Part shown: positions 15,431-24,015 of the stretch, piece after piece
Layout of the letters: each line of letters begins with the position of its first letter
Position numbering within the stretch: position 1 is the stretch's first letter
Assembly (NCBI GenBank): GCA_964537555.1
Contig: CAZIAD010000009.1
Location: 37,286 to 101,285, forward strand
Direction of reading: 5' to 3'
DNA from: CAYRWR01 sp964537555
GTDB taxonomy: Bacteria > Spirochaetota > Brevinematia > Brevinematales > CAYRWR01
Length of the DNA: 64,000 bases
Made by a program: the position numbers and the translations under genes
Notes under the pieces: model-generated
Told to the model about the DNA's origin: nothing
The model's database searches: none
What the model saw: only the letters and a program-made list of their open reading frames with translations

Positions 15431-16282
15431 ATGAAAAAGAATTCCCTGATACTTCTGCTCTCTGTTTTCCTGGCAGCCACAGGATGTTCTGTAGGCGTGG
15501 ACGATCTGGACAGCCTTTCTTCCGGAAATGCTTCCACACTTTCTGTAAACCAGGCCCCGGTAGAGCTCTACTCCGCAGAATGTCTGACCGTCTACAACCT
15601 GAGCTACGGCCGCTTCGGCTATGCCTACATCTATGTCGATGTAGCCAATCTGGCGTATCATAAAAATGTAGAAATCTGGTACAGCGTCGACGGCGGTGCC
15701 TGGAAGTCTGCCCCCTGTGAATACCAGGAAAGCCTGGCCAACAACCGGGAGAGGTGGTTTACTTCCATTCAGCTCTACAGCTATTCCGGGGACTACCCCA
15801 CTATGAACATTCAGTTCGCGTTAAAATACACTGTGAACGGCGTCACCTATTGGGATAACAACCAGGGACGGGATTATCACATGACCATCCGCAGATTCCT
15901 CACCGGCGGTTCTCACCCTACATTTATACTGGGTAATAGCGCACACATCCGTCTCCTGAACTATTCCTATACCACCAACTCTCTGGGACAGGCTGTTTTC
16001 AAATCTCAGATAGTAGTGAAGAATCTGGCCTATCATAAAAATATTATATTTTATTACAGCAGTGATGCCTGGAATAAGATCGGAGCAGCCAGTTATTCCT
16101 ACCAGTCTACTACAGCCGGAGGAGAAGAGATCTGGGGGACTGAATTTATCCTGGTCAATGCCCCCTCTCCCATGGAGTTCTATGTGTCCTATGATGTGAA
16201 TGGACAGAGCTACCTGGAAGATAATGAGGGAAGAAAATATACGGTGTTTCTGGGTAATCAATGGTGGCATGGTGTCAGGTAA
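15431..16282 (+). CDS. Lipoprotein with two tandem CBM21-like domains
   Basis: The 283-residue protein starts with a lipoprotein signal ending LAATGC (Cys 19). Two repeats follow: about 50-150 and 175-275. Each has the CBM21 pattern, with NLAYHKNVEIWYSVDGGAW and TYWDNNQGRDYHM in the first, and NLAYHKNIIFYYSSDAW and SYLEDNEGRKYTV in the second. CBM21 is best known as a starch/glycogen-binding module and as the glycogen-targeting part of eukaryotic PP1 regulatory subunits. The second copy has replaced the WDNN of the binding site with LEDN, so binding may be weaker. No enzyme domain is present, so this is probably a surface or periplasmic polysaccharide-binding protein. AAGGA precedes the ATG; a terminator follows. 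Confidence 0.82.
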   Translation: MKKNSLILLLSVFLAATGCSVGVDDLDSLSSGNASTLSVNQAPVELYSAECLTVYNLSYGRFGYAYIYVDVANLAYHKNVEIWYSVDGGAWKSAPCEYQESLANNRERWFTSIQLYSYSGDYPTMNIQFALKYTVNGVTYWDNNQGRDYHMTIRRFLTGGSHPTFILGNSAHIRLLNYSYTTNSLGQAVFKSQIVVKNLAYHKNIIFYYSSDAWNKIGAASYSYQSTTAGGEEIWGTEFILVNAPSPMEFYVSYDVNGQSYLEDNEGRKYTVFLGNQWWHGVR

Positions 16283-16303
16283 ATATATTTCATTATAAAT
16301 AAG

Positions 16304-16337
16304 AAAGCCCGTTTCCTGGAAGAAGCGGGCTTTTTTT
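16304..16337 (+). terminator. Intrinsic terminator after the CBM21 lipoprotein
   Basis: The hairpin AAAGCCCG ... CGGGCTTT (16304-16311 pairing with 16326-16333) is followed by a run of T, 21 bases past the stop codon. Confidence 0.9.
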
Positions 16338-16470
16338 ATCTCAGGGTAATACCCGTCTTATTCTTGAGTCATTTGCTTATGATTCCTATAATAAAAAAGT
16401 AAAATGCAGGAGTCTTACATATTTCTGAAAGTTCTATTTGATGCTGAATACTGATTATAAAGAGGAAAAT

Positions 16471-16854
16471 ATGGATAAGAAGGTATTATGGAAAATTACG
16501 GTAATAAGCGGGGCAGTTCAGTGGTTTTTTATTGGATTAGTCTATATTTTCAGGAAAACAAACAGCCGGCTTTTTAGCACTGCACTCATTATGGATACTA
16601 ATGCTCAAGCTATAGTCGAAGCCCCTGCACGGCCTTTTATCAGCCAGATCCCCTTCTTTCCCCTATCCCTGATCCTGGGACTGATCACCCTGGTGTGGAG
16701 CATACTTTTCCTGAGTAAATGGAAGGAAAATAAGGCCGGGCAGAATATATTTGCGCTGGCTATCAATATACCCTTTATACTAATAATCTTCTTTTTGATC
16801 CTATTCTCTATGCTCTTCCAGTCCTGGTCCGGAGCCTCCCTGGGATCGACTTAA
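16471..16854 (+). CDS. Small membrane protein of unknown function
   Basis: This 127-residue protein has three probable transmembrane helices (about 9-27, 62-83 and 93-115) and a soluble loop of ~35 residues between the first two. No known motif was recognised. The ATG at 16471 is chosen because an AGAGG site lies 6 bases upstream; an in-frame ATG at 16441 has none. It stands alone between the CBM21 lipoprotein terminator and a long non-coding stretch. Confidence 0.65.
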   Translation: MDKKVLWKITVISGAVQWFFIGLVYIFRKTNSRLFSTALIMDTNAQAIVEAPARPFISQIPFFPLSLILGLITLVWSILFLSKWKENKAGQNIFALAINIPFILIIFFLILFSMLFQSWSGASLGST

Positions 16855-17298
16855 ATATTTCTTAGTTGGACCCTATGGCGATACGCCTCAGCACATAGAT
16901 AGAGGGCTTATCTCCAAAATCTGAGCCCTGAAAGTTTAAAAGACAGAATCCTTTCAACTCAACCAAGCTCCAATTCCTCGCCGAAGTCTGCCTGCTCTTC
17001 TCCGCATTGTGCACCACACTCTACACCCCGAAAGGGCTGACCTACCCCAGCCTAAACCCCTCCGCCAGGACATTCAGCCCGCTGAGCACAATGCCTGCTA
17101 AACCCCCAGCAGACATTTCGCGAGGGGATGCACTCCTGTCCCACCGACCAAAAAGGCCTTTTTCTTTGCCAAGCGTTTCTTTTGTGGCTGAACAAAAGAA
17201 ATGCGGAAAGCCAGCCGGATGTCTCCGGCATAGGCACCATCAGGGCAGCCTATGCATAGACTACTACCGCCAGGTGACTCACTGTGGGACAATCAGAC
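16855..17298. other. Non-coding stretch with a perfect palindrome
   Basis: In these 444 bases I find no reading frame with a ribosome site or recognisable product. The only distinct structure is the 26-base palindrome at 17176-17201. The stretch around 17150-17220 is rich in TTTC/AAAG tracts. It may be a remnant or a dispersed non-coding repeat. Confidence 0.5.
17176..17201. repeat. Perfect 10-bp inverted repeat in non-coding DNA
   Basis: TTTCTTTTGT (17176-17185), loop GGCTGA, ACAAAAGAAA (17192-17201). No T-run follows, so it is not a typical terminator. It lies 98 bases beyond the stop of the minus-strand fusion gene. Confidence 0.6.
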
Positions 17299-19596
17299 CT
17301 ACAACTCCGCTATATACCGCTCCTGGGTCTGATTTTCCAGGCAGCGCTCCGAACGGTACTGTCGCACCGTAGCGATAGCCTGGTCCGCGGGCAAGCCTTC
17401 CTTGAGCTTAAGGTAGGAGGCTACAATAGTCCCGCTGCGACCTATACCGCCTACGCAGTGTACCAGCACCTTTTCCCCCCGCTGGATATGGGCATCCATC
17501 CAGGCCATGGCCTGGTCCAGCTGTTCCCGGTTAGGCACCCGCTGATCCAGAATGGGCAGGTGCAGCACATCCAGGCCCCGGCCCCGATACTGTTCCAGCA
17601 GATCCGGAACCCCGAAGTCTATGAGCTCATCCGGTGTGACCAGAGTCATCACCCCGGCAATACCCTGGGCCTGTATCACATCCAGGTCCTGAGCCAGGTC
17701 CCGGCTCCAGTCTTTTCGGCCGGGTAATATAGTCATACCGATACGGGCCCGCTCGGTCCCTTCGTAGATATAATTGATAAACAGCTTTTGCTCTTCTATG
17801 AGGCTGGTCCTGATAGTATGGGCCAGGCAGCCACTGGCATAGAGGGCCCATTTCTTCTGCCAGTCATTACACTCGTCAAAGGACAAGGTGTGAACGGAAT
17901 ACCGCAGCATGGCTACCCAGGTCTGGAAGGGAGCCTTGTCCAGGCCGATGAGATCATTGTAGAAGGAGCGGAAGATACGGATAGTATCCCAGCATCTCTG
18001 TAAGTGCGGTAAGGACAGGCCCTGGGGGTACTGAGAGGGAAAAGTCCCGATATTTTCTATATCCAGAAGTGCATCCGTGATCAGGAAGGCCTGCTTCAGC
18101 TCGGCCTCGCTGTTTATCTTAGTGAAGATATAGAGCAGGTCGTTTTCCAGCTTGATAAGGTCACGCAGCACATGGCCGTAGTGGGTATGGAAAAAGTCGA
18201 TGATCCAGACATTTTCCTGGGCATCGATGATGATGTTTTTTCCATTGAGGTCACCATGAATAGTGGCTTTAAAATGCATGGAGGTATTTTCTTCCCTCAG
18301 GTCCACCAGGTCTTTACTGTAAAACAGCCAGGGATTGTATACCCTGACCCCGGGCAGGATCTCAATATTTTCAGTGGTACTGGGCTTGCCGGTGATGGCT
18401 TCCACCCGTTTAAGTACCCCACTCTCATATTTAGGATTAAAATCGTAATAGCTCAAGAGGTCCAGCCGCTCAAAATGCTCGGCATCATAGAGCCGGCCCA
18501 GCTGCAGCTTAAACACCCGGTGTAATATAGAGGTGATCTTTTCCAGATCCTCTCCGGATTCATAGATGTCCTGAAAGGTCCGGACCTGCCCTTCCAGCAT
18601 AGAAGCATAGCGGTACTTGATGGCCCCCCTGTCATCCAGCTCGGCAAAGTCCACGATGTTGGGGGCATTGTTCCCCATGACCTCTTCGATCTGTTCAAAG
18701 GCGGTGCGTTCCTGGGCGATAAGGGAACGGTCCCCGATCTTGATCACAGAGGGCACTTCCCGGTGGCCTTCCTGGTCCCTGGATTTGGCTTTCAGGACTT
18801 CATTCCCGGAAAACCCCCCGTCCAGGCTTTTAAACTGGGCCTCGGAACTTTCCCGGAACAGATAGAGGAGCAGCTTTTCATCAGTGGCTGATACAGTATG
18901 CCCGTCGCTAAAAGAGATATTTTTCGCTGTGATGCGGGAATGAGCCAGGTGGGCATGAGGGATCTTACCATTTAAATAGGAGGTAAAGTCCCCTACTGAG
19001 GAATAGACCTGTACACCCAGGATATTTTCCAACTGGCGGATGGTCACAAAATGCATGTTACGGGATGAGCTGGCGGTAAGAGCAGAGCATACCGCGATGT
19101 CCCAGTCCGGATAGCGGGTCTTGAGATCGTAGCAGAGAAAGAAGACTTTGGCCTCCGTCCAGACTCCCATAATACCGATTTTCACCTTTTCCCCTTTATA
19201 TTGATCCAGAGTCTTCTGCAGATCCGTGTCTATAAAGTCATTGAGGCCTGAGGCATTAATAATGAGCTCTCTGGCACCCGGTTTTCGATATTGCTCAAAC
19301 ACAAACTGTGCTCCCGGAGTGTCCTTGATGCAGTGGTCTCCGAACTGATGAAGGTGGTCCTGTTGCTGGACATCCTTCCTGTCATGCCAGTCCCGGATAT
19401 GAATGAGGTCTATATCGGCCTGATCATAGGCCCATTGCATGACCCGGTTGACCGGGCCCTGCTCCACCCTCTCTCCCAGGAGGCGGAGAGCTTCGGCATA
19501 GCCTACATGGAGAGGATTAGGCAGAGGATCGTACTTTTCTATAAGCTTGACAAAGTCATTCTGCAGGCACTGCGTGATCAGTATGGATCGGGACAT
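17299..19596 (-). CDS. Fusion: isochorismatase-like pseudoenzyme + kinase-like + dual-specificity phosphatase
   Basis: This 765-residue protein combines three domains. Residues 1-205 look like a nicotinamidase/isochorismatase (LQNDF at 11-15, RDWH at 68-71, GDHCIKDTPGAQF at 86-98), but the catalytic Asp position is Cys10 and the catalytic Cys position (GVWTEAKVF) is Lys150, so it should be catalytically dead. Residues about 255-500 resemble an aminoglycoside-phosphotransferase-type kinase: glycine loop near 260-264, VIK (K286), HGDLNGKN (448-455) and IIDFF (465-469). Residues about 615-765 are a dual-specificity/tyrosine phosphatase with HCVGGIGRSGT (Cys714, Arg720) and likely general acid D684. 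A strong CAGGAG site precedes the ATG. It stands alone. The ligand, substrate and biological role are unknown. Confidence 0.8.
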   Translation of the reverse strand: MSRSILITQCLQNDFVKLIEKYDPLPNPLHVGYAEALRLLGERVEQGPVNRVMQWAYDQADIDLIHIRDWHDRKDVQQQDHLHQFGDHCIKDTPGAQFVFEQYRKPGARELIINASGLNDFIDTDLQKTLDQYKGEKVKIGIMGVWTEAKVFFLCYDLKTRYPDWDIAVCSALTASSSRNMHFVTIRQLENILGVQVYSSVGDFTSYLNGKIPHAHLAHSRITAKNISFSDGHTVSATDEKLLLYLFRESSEAQFKSLDGGFSGNEVLKAKSRDQEGHREVPSVIKIGDRSLIAQERTAFEQIEEVMGNNAPNIVDFAELDDRGAIKYRYASMLEGQVRTFQDIYESGEDLEKITSILHRVFKLQLGRLYDAEHFERLDLLSYYDFNPKYESGVLKRVEAITGKPSTTENIEILPGVRVYNPWLFYSKDLVDLREENTSMHFKATIHGDLNGKNIIIDAQENVWIIDFFHTHYGHVLRDLIKLENDLLYIFTKINSEAELKQAFLITDALLDIENIGTFPSQYPQGLSLPHLQRCWDTIRIFRSFYNDLIGLDKAPFQTWVAMLRYSVHTLSFDECNDWQKKWALYASGCLAHTIRTSLIEEQKLFINYIYEGTERARIGMTILPGRKDWSRDLAQDLDVIQAQGIAGVMTLVTPDELIDFGVPDLLEQYRGRGLDVLHLPILDQRVPNREQLDQAMAWMDAHIQRGEKVLVHCVGGIGRSGTIVASYLKLKEGLPADQAIATVRQYRSERCLENQTQERYIAEL

Positions 19597-19770
19597 AGGA
19601 TCTCCTGAAATAAAGTAATCATATCATAATGCAGTAATTAGGCTTGTCAAGTACCTGTGCAACGACCTGAATGCTTGAAACTGCTGAGTAAAACGGTTAT
19701 AATGATTATTAATGTAACCAGGGTGAACCTATTGACATCCAATTCTTAAATATTTTTGAAGGTTATCCTC

Positions 19771-20472
19771 ATGAAAAGAATCAAATTAAATAAAAATGGT
19801 AAGAAATTCTTTATTCTCTCGGTTTTTACTCCATTTGTGATGGCAGCGATGATACTTGGTATCTCAGGCGCCTGGACTTCCCTGCGCTTATGGATATTTC
19901 TGGGAGCATATACTGTGATGGGATGGGCGACTATAATCATCCTGTGGAGAGCCAATCCCGAGCTGCTCAATCACCGTGGAGAAAAGAAACCGGATAACAA
20001 ATCCTGGGACCGGATCTATGTCAGCCTCATGAACCTGTTCACTGCCCTGGTATTGCCGGTTATAGCCAGCCTGGATATAAGACTGGGCTGGACCTCCCCA
20101 GTGTGGGGAACTCCCAGCCTGGTGGTCGGTTATAGCCTCTATGGAATGGCCATGATATTTACCCTGTGGGCCATGCTGACCAACCGGCATTTTGAGACCA
20201 ATGTGCGGATACAGACCGATCGGGACCATAAAGTGATCGATACCGGGCCTTATGCCTGGATCAGGCATCCCGGATATTTCGGGACCTTTATTTTCTGGAT
20301 GAGTCTGCCCCTCATTCTGGGAAGTATCTGGGCCTTTATCCCTGCCCTGGCTGCTTCTGTAGTGATGATAGCCCGGGCCAGCCGGGAGGACCACACTCTG
20401 CAGGAAGAACTGACCGGCTACCGTGAATACACAAATAAAGTAAGATACAGGATCTTTTATGGTATATGGTAA
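19771..20472 (+). CDS. ICMT/PEMT-family membrane methyltransferase
   Basis: This 233-residue integral membrane protein belongs to the isoprenylcysteine/phospholipid methyltransferase group. Four to five transmembrane helices are visible (about 15-35, 40-60, 85-105, 115-135, 170-195). The S-adenosylmethionine-site signature is in the C-terminal part: TGPYAWIRHPGYFG, followed by REDHTLQEELTGYREYTNKVRYR. Bacterial members have mostly unknown substrates; lipids or small thiols are possible. The ATG at 19771 has GAAGG upstream; an in-frame TTG at 19756 is unlikely. The next gene starts inside this one, so they are co-transcribed. Confidence 0.85.
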   Translation: MKRIKLNKNGKKFFILSVFTPFVMAAMILGISGAWTSLRLWIFLGAYTVMGWATIIILWRANPELLNHRGEKKPDNKSWDRIYVSLMNLFTALVLPVIASLDIRLGWTSPVWGTPSLVVGYSLYGMAMIFTLWAMLTNRHFETNVRIQTDRDHKVIDTGPYAWIRHPGYFGTFIFWMSLPLILGSIWAFIPALAASVVMIARASREDHTLQEELTGYREYTNKVRYRIFYGIW

Positions 20473-21145
20473 AAAAACAAGGCTTTTATGTCTTCTTACT
20501 CTTGGTTTTATCCTTACTTCATTTGATGGATTAAACGCATTGCAAATCGAAGGCAGGCAGTATATCCTGCCCGATATTTCATTCAGGATGCTCCACTTTG
20601 CTGAAAAAAATATGAGGCAGGTATTTAATCCCCTTGGGGATCATAGTTTCACCTATCAGCAATTATTACCGGTATTTACCCCCAATACCAATCAATACCA
20701 GCTCCTCCTTGCAGAGGTATTTGGACATAGATTTACTATTATGTCGGTGACCGGGGATTTTCATGGCTGCAGAGACGACTGCCCCCAGAGCACACTCTAT
20801 ATTTTTAAAAGTCAATCATCAATGTATGCCCTAAAAGACATGAAGGACTGGAATACCATGCTGGACCGGGAGCATTATTTCCCACAAAAAGACTTACTAA
20901 ACAGCTACTGTACACTGGCATTTAATCTCCTGTACCAGGATAAAAGCCGCCACTCCACAGCCTGGTGGGCCGAACCGGGTGATGCGGTACAGACTCCCTC
21001 GGGATCAAATACGGTGGTCACTTTTCCTGTGCAAAAACTGAACTGGGACTGGGCCGGACGCGGTACCTACACCAACCGCATGCTCATAAAAATGGTCACA
21101 GACCCTCAGGGCAGGATACTGGATGTACTCAGGGAGAGACTATGA
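20459..21145 (+). CDS. Predicted secreted protein of unknown function
   Basis: This 228-residue protein overlaps the methyltransferase gene by 14 bases and starts with a signal peptide (about 1-28, ending near LNALQ). The mature part has four cysteines including CRDDC (about 103-107), aromatic-rich stretches (STAWWAEPGDAV, LNWDWAGRGTYTNRML) and no recognised domain. Its end overlaps the start of the acetyltransferase gene by 4 bases, making a three-gene operon. AGGATC lies upstream of its ATG. Confidence 0.7.
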   Translation: MVYGKKTRLLCLLTLGFILTSFDGLNALQIEGRQYILPDISFRMLHFAEKNMRQVFNPLGDHSFTYQQLLPVFTPNTNQYQLLLAEVFGHRFTIMSVTGDFHGCRDDCPQSTLYIFKSQSSMYALKDMKDWNTMLDREHYFPQKDLLNSYCTLAFNLLYQDKSRHSTAWWAEPGDAVQTPSGSNTVVTFPVQKLNWDWAGRGTYTNRMLIKMVTDPQGRILDVLRERL

Positions 21146-21627
21146 TCATCCGTGCCGCCCGTCCTACCGAATGGAAGTATCTGAGCCGGCTCTGTTACGC
21201 ATCCAAGGCATACTGGAAGTACCCGGAAAGCTATATGAAGGCCTGGACTAAGGAGCTCACTATCAGCCCGGCCTACCTAAAAGACCATCAGGCCTATGTG
21301 CTCAGTGATGAGGGCGAGATCAAAGCCCTCTATACCCTGGCGGATAATAAAACAGCCCGAAGTTCGGGTACAGTGACCATAGAAGCGGGCCTTTGGCTGG
21401 ATCATTTTTTCATTCACCCAAAGTGGATAGGACAGGGCCTGGGCCGCATCCTGTGGCAGGATGTACTGCAGAAATGCAGGGCTTTGGATGTAAAGAAGAT
21501 AAGGATGTTTGTAGACCCCCATGCCCGGGGATTCTATATAAAGATGGGATGCAGCTTTGTGCGCATGTCTCCATCCAGTATTCCGGGCCGGGAAATACCG
21601 GTATTTGAATACCAGATTAATACATAA
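21142..21627 (+). CDS. GNAT-family acetyltransferase
   Basis: The 161-residue protein fits the GNAT fold: an N-terminal RAARPTEWKYLSRLCYASKAYW helix region, the central LDHFFIHPKWIGQGLGRILW containing the acetyl-CoA loop (IGQGLG), and the C-terminal ARGFYIKMGC segment typical of N-acetyltransferases. The substrate is unknown. It is the last gene of a three-gene operon with the methyltransferase and the secreted protein, and is followed by a hairpin. Confidence 0.88.
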   Translation: MIIRAARPTEWKYLSRLCYASKAYWKYPESYMKAWTKELTISPAYLKDHQAYVLSDEGEIKALYTLADNKTARSSGTVTIEAGLWLDHFFIHPKWIGQGLGRILWQDVLQKCRALDVKKIRMFVDPHARGFYIKMGCSFVRMSPSSIPGREIPVFEYQINT

Positions 21628-21629
21628 AA

Positions 21630-21656
21630 AGAGGCTGCTTCACTCCAGCAGCCTCT
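21630..21656. terminator. Hairpin terminator between convergent genes
   Basis: AGAGGCTGCT, a 7-base loop and AGCAGCCTCT form a near-perfect stem. The A-run on its left becomes a T-run on the minus strand, so it terminates mainly the small membrane protein gene at 21665-21844 and can also follow the acetyltransferase gene. Confidence 0.75.
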
Positions 21657-21664
21657 CTCGATCT

Positions 21665-21844
21665 TTAAAATCCTTTGAGTAGATTACCCAAAAGTAGCAC
21701 CACATATCCGGCAATCGCAACCCAGAACGCGTTAGGGCTTAATACCGGGATAGTCAGTCCCTTTACCAGCACCAAAGCGATAGCCAGTGCTACCAGTACA
21801 ATTGAAATGATCAATGAAACTTTTTTTGGAGCATTTCCTGCCAT
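21665..21844 (-). CDS. Small two-helix membrane protein
   Basis: This 59-residue protein starts with MAGNAPKKVSLIISIVLVAL and has two hydrophobic helices (about 9-29 and 38-55) with a short linker (TIPVLSPN). The AGGAGG site 5 bases before the ATG is excellent, which makes expression likely. The second helix ends in LLLGNLLKGF. No family was recognised. It is single, between the acetyltransferase and ASCH-like genes. Confidence 0.75.
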   Translation of the reverse strand: MAGNAPKKVSLIISIVLVALAIALVLVKGLTIPVLSPNAFWVAIAGYVVLLLGNLLKGF

Positions 21845-21914
21845 TTTGACCTCCTATTGTGTTTCTTTCAGTATTAATCATATCTGCTGATATGTCAAAT
21901 ATACCATGATGGCT

Positions 21915-22346
21915 TTACAGTTGTTTTTTCACTTTATCAATATCTTCAACAGCTAACCAGTCATCCATGTTATTAAAATCCGATCGATCGATACTGAACG
22001 GAGTTATTTCTTCTGTTTGGGAGATCTCAATGAGGATAAGATATCGCTTAGCTCCCCATCGTTTTACCTGCTCAGGGCTCAGATCCAATTCAGCAGAATA
22101 GGTATCCAGCATATCTATGGACTGCTGATGCTCCATCTTCCCGGACTCTATTACCCTGATGACATCAGCTCTGCCCAAAACCAGCCCTTCTCCATTATTC
22201 CGGATAAAATAGAGCTTGTCACCCTTAAATACCCGGCCATAGGGCATCTTTCTCCCGGCCGCTCCCCTGACTAGCATCTTCTTGCTCCCCCCCATAATCT
22301 TCTCCCATTCCCGGGCCCGGGTATCCAGGTAGACTACGTGATCCAT
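21915..22346 (-). CDS. ASCH/PUA-like domain protein
   Basis: This 143-residue protein begins DHVVYLDTRAREWEKIMGGSK and continues with KGDKLYFIRNNGEGLVLGRADVIRV and GAKRYLILIEISQTEEITPFSID, a pattern like ASCH domains, which have a PUA-like fold and are expected to bind RNA. The first half places a Lys-rich loop (GAAGRKMPYGRVF) before the core strands, as in this group. No catalytic role can be assigned. GAAGGAG precedes the ATG; the gene is alone on its strand. Confidence 0.65.
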   Translation of the reverse strand: MDHVVYLDTRAREWEKIMGGSKKMLVRGAAGRKMPYGRVFKGDKLYFIRNNGEGLVLGRADVIRVIESGKMEHQQSIDMLDTYSAELDLSPEQVKRWGAKRYLILIEISQTEEITPFSIDRSDFNNMDDWLAVEDIDKVKKQL

Positions 22347-22400
22347 CGATTTTCTCCTTCAATAAATGAGCTTATTGCAAAAATAGTTTCAATTTCACAG

Positions 22401-22429
22401 TTGAATTGTTAGCGATTATCTATTATAAT
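22401..22429 (+). promoter_or_regulatory. Sigma-70-type promoter of the glycosyltransferase gene
   Basis: TTGAAT (22401-22406), a 17-base spacer and TATAAT (22424-22429) give a leader of about 67 bases before the ATG at 22504. Confidence 0.7.
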
Positions 22430-22503
22430 CAAATGATTGATTTATTTCAAAGTCCTGAGAAAATTTAACAGAAGAAGTATTCTTCCTAAAAAAGGAGTGT
22501 GTT

Positions 22504-23961
22504 ATGCCTGCCAAAGCCCCCGCAAAGACTACCAAGACTAGTACCAAGACCGCACCTAAGACCACCAGCAAGGCTGCCCCTAAGGCCAGCCCCAAGGCCG
22601 TAGTAAAAGCAGCACCCAAAGCCAAAGCAGATACAGGCAAAAAAGCCTGGGTCGTGACTGCCGACATGGGCCTGGGCCACCAGCGCGCAGCCTATCCACT
22701 GTCAGATATAGCTGATGAAGGCGTCCTCACTATCGGAGCCTCTTCTGTCACCTCTGAAAAAGAAAAGAAACTGTGGGACCGCCTTCTGGGTACCTATGAA
22801 TTTGCCTCCCGTCTGCGCAAAGTGCCCCTCATCGGTAAGCCCATATTCCGCATCATCGATAAACTACAGGAGATCAAGCCTTATTACCCTAAGCGGGACC
22901 TGTCCAAACCCGACTATCCCGGAAAGATGATGAACAACCTGGCCGCCAAAGGCCTGGGCAAAGACCTGCTGGATAAGTGTAAGCAGAAACCGGCCAACCC
23001 CTTTATCTCCACCTTCTATACTCCGGGGTATTCGGCAGTACACCAGAAATATCCTGGCAAGAAATATATTATTCTCACAGACGCAGATGTGGCCCGGGCC
23101 TGGGTACCCGACCTGGACCCTAAAAAGACCCAGCTTAACTTCCTGACTCCCAGTGACTGGGTGTCCCGTCGTATGGAAGCCTACGGCGTACCTGCCTCTC
23201 AGATCTTTCAGACCGGATTCCCCATGCCTAAAGAGATCATAGGTAAGAACCTGGAGATCCTTAAGGCTGACCTGGGCCGCCGTCTCCACCAGCTGGACCC
23301 ACAGGGTGTCTTCCTGGAAAAACACGGCAAAGAAGTAGAGCAGTACCTGGGTAAGAGCAATATCGCTAAACCCTCTAAGCCGGACCCCCTTAGCATCACC
23401 TTCTGTGTAGGCGGAGCCGGTGCTCAGAAAGAGATCGGTATCGCCGGGGTGAAGAGCCTCATCCCCCTCATCAAAGCCGGTAAGGTCACCTTTACCCTGG
23501 TCGCGGGGGTGCGTAAAGAGGTCAGAGACTACTTCTATGACAGCCTCAAGAAGCTCAAGATCCTGTCCCTCCTGGATAACCAGATAAAGATATTGTACAG
23601 CCCCGATAAAAGGGAGTACTTCCGGATGTTTAATGAACAGATGAAGACCACCGGAGTACTGTGGACCAAACCCAGTGAGCTCACCTTTTACACCGGACTG
23701 GGTATCCCCCTGTGTATCGCTCCTCCCATTGGGGCTCAGGAGAGATTTAACCAGGGCTGGCTCATAGAGAACCATGCCGGATTCGACCAGCAGCAGGAAG
23801 AGTACATCGACCAGTGGCTTATCGACCTGCGTGACAAGGGCCACCTGGCTGAAGTAGCCTGGTCAGCCTTTATGAACATTCCCAAGATGGGCACCTATAA
23901 TATCGAGGAGCTCATCACTACCGGTAAGATCAGCAAGAAGGACAATCCTCTGCTCAGATAG
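22504..23961 (+). CDS. GT-B glycosyltransferase-like protein with Lys/Ala/Pro-rich tail
   Basis: This 485-residue protein has two parts. Residues 2-47 are a low-complexity tail of Ala, Lys, Pro and Thr (iterated APK/TTK units) like the tail of histone H1. Residues 48-485 are a GT-B fold of the MGDG-synthase/MurG type: ADMGLGHQRAAYPLSD near the start of the N-domain, FYTPGYSAVHQKYP, and the sugar-nucleotide domain start FCVGGAGAQKEIG. The late segment LGIPLCIAPPIGAQERFNQGWL resembles the acceptor/donor loop of that clan. Donor and acceptor are unknown; a glycolipid product is possible. AAAAGGAG precedes the ATG. It is single with its own promoter and terminator. Confidence 0.78.
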   Translation: MPAKAPAKTTKTSTKTAPKTTSKAAPKASPKAVVKAAPKAKADTGKKAWVVTADMGLGHQRAAYPLSDIADEGVLTIGASSVTSEKEKKLWDRLLGTYEFASRLRKVPLIGKPIFRIIDKLQEIKPYYPKRDLSKPDYPGKMMNNLAAKGLGKDLLDKCKQKPANPFISTFYTPGYSAVHQKYPGKKYIILTDADVARAWVPDLDPKKTQLNFLTPSDWVSRRMEAYGVPASQIFQTGFPMPKEIIGKNLEILKADLGRRLHQLDPQGVFLEKHGKEVEQYLGKSNIAKPSKPDPLSITFCVGGAGAQKEIGIAGVKSLIPLIKAGKVTFTLVAGVRKEVRDYFYDSLKKLKILSLLDNQIKILYSPDKREYFRMFNEQMKTTGVLWTKPSELTFYTGLGIPLCIAPPIGAQERFNQGWLIENHAGFDQQQEEYIDQWLIDLRDKGHLAEVAWSAFMNIPKMGTYNIEELITTGKISKKDNPLLR

Positions 23962-23979
23962 GGATTTAGAGTTATATCG

Positions 23980-24012
23980 ACAGGCTGTCTTGCGGGACAG
24001 CCTGTTTTTTTT
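23980..24012 (+). terminator. Intrinsic terminator after the glycosyltransferase gene
   Basis: ACAGGCTGTC (23980-23989), loop TTGCGG, GACAGCCTGT (23996-24005), then T-run to 24012. Confidence 0.92.
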
Positions 24013-24015
24013 GGC

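Noticed and set aside
17007..17372. A 121-codon frame in the gene-free stretch
   Set aside because: No ribosome site, low-complexity residues, and it runs into the 3' end of the fusion gene on the other strand.
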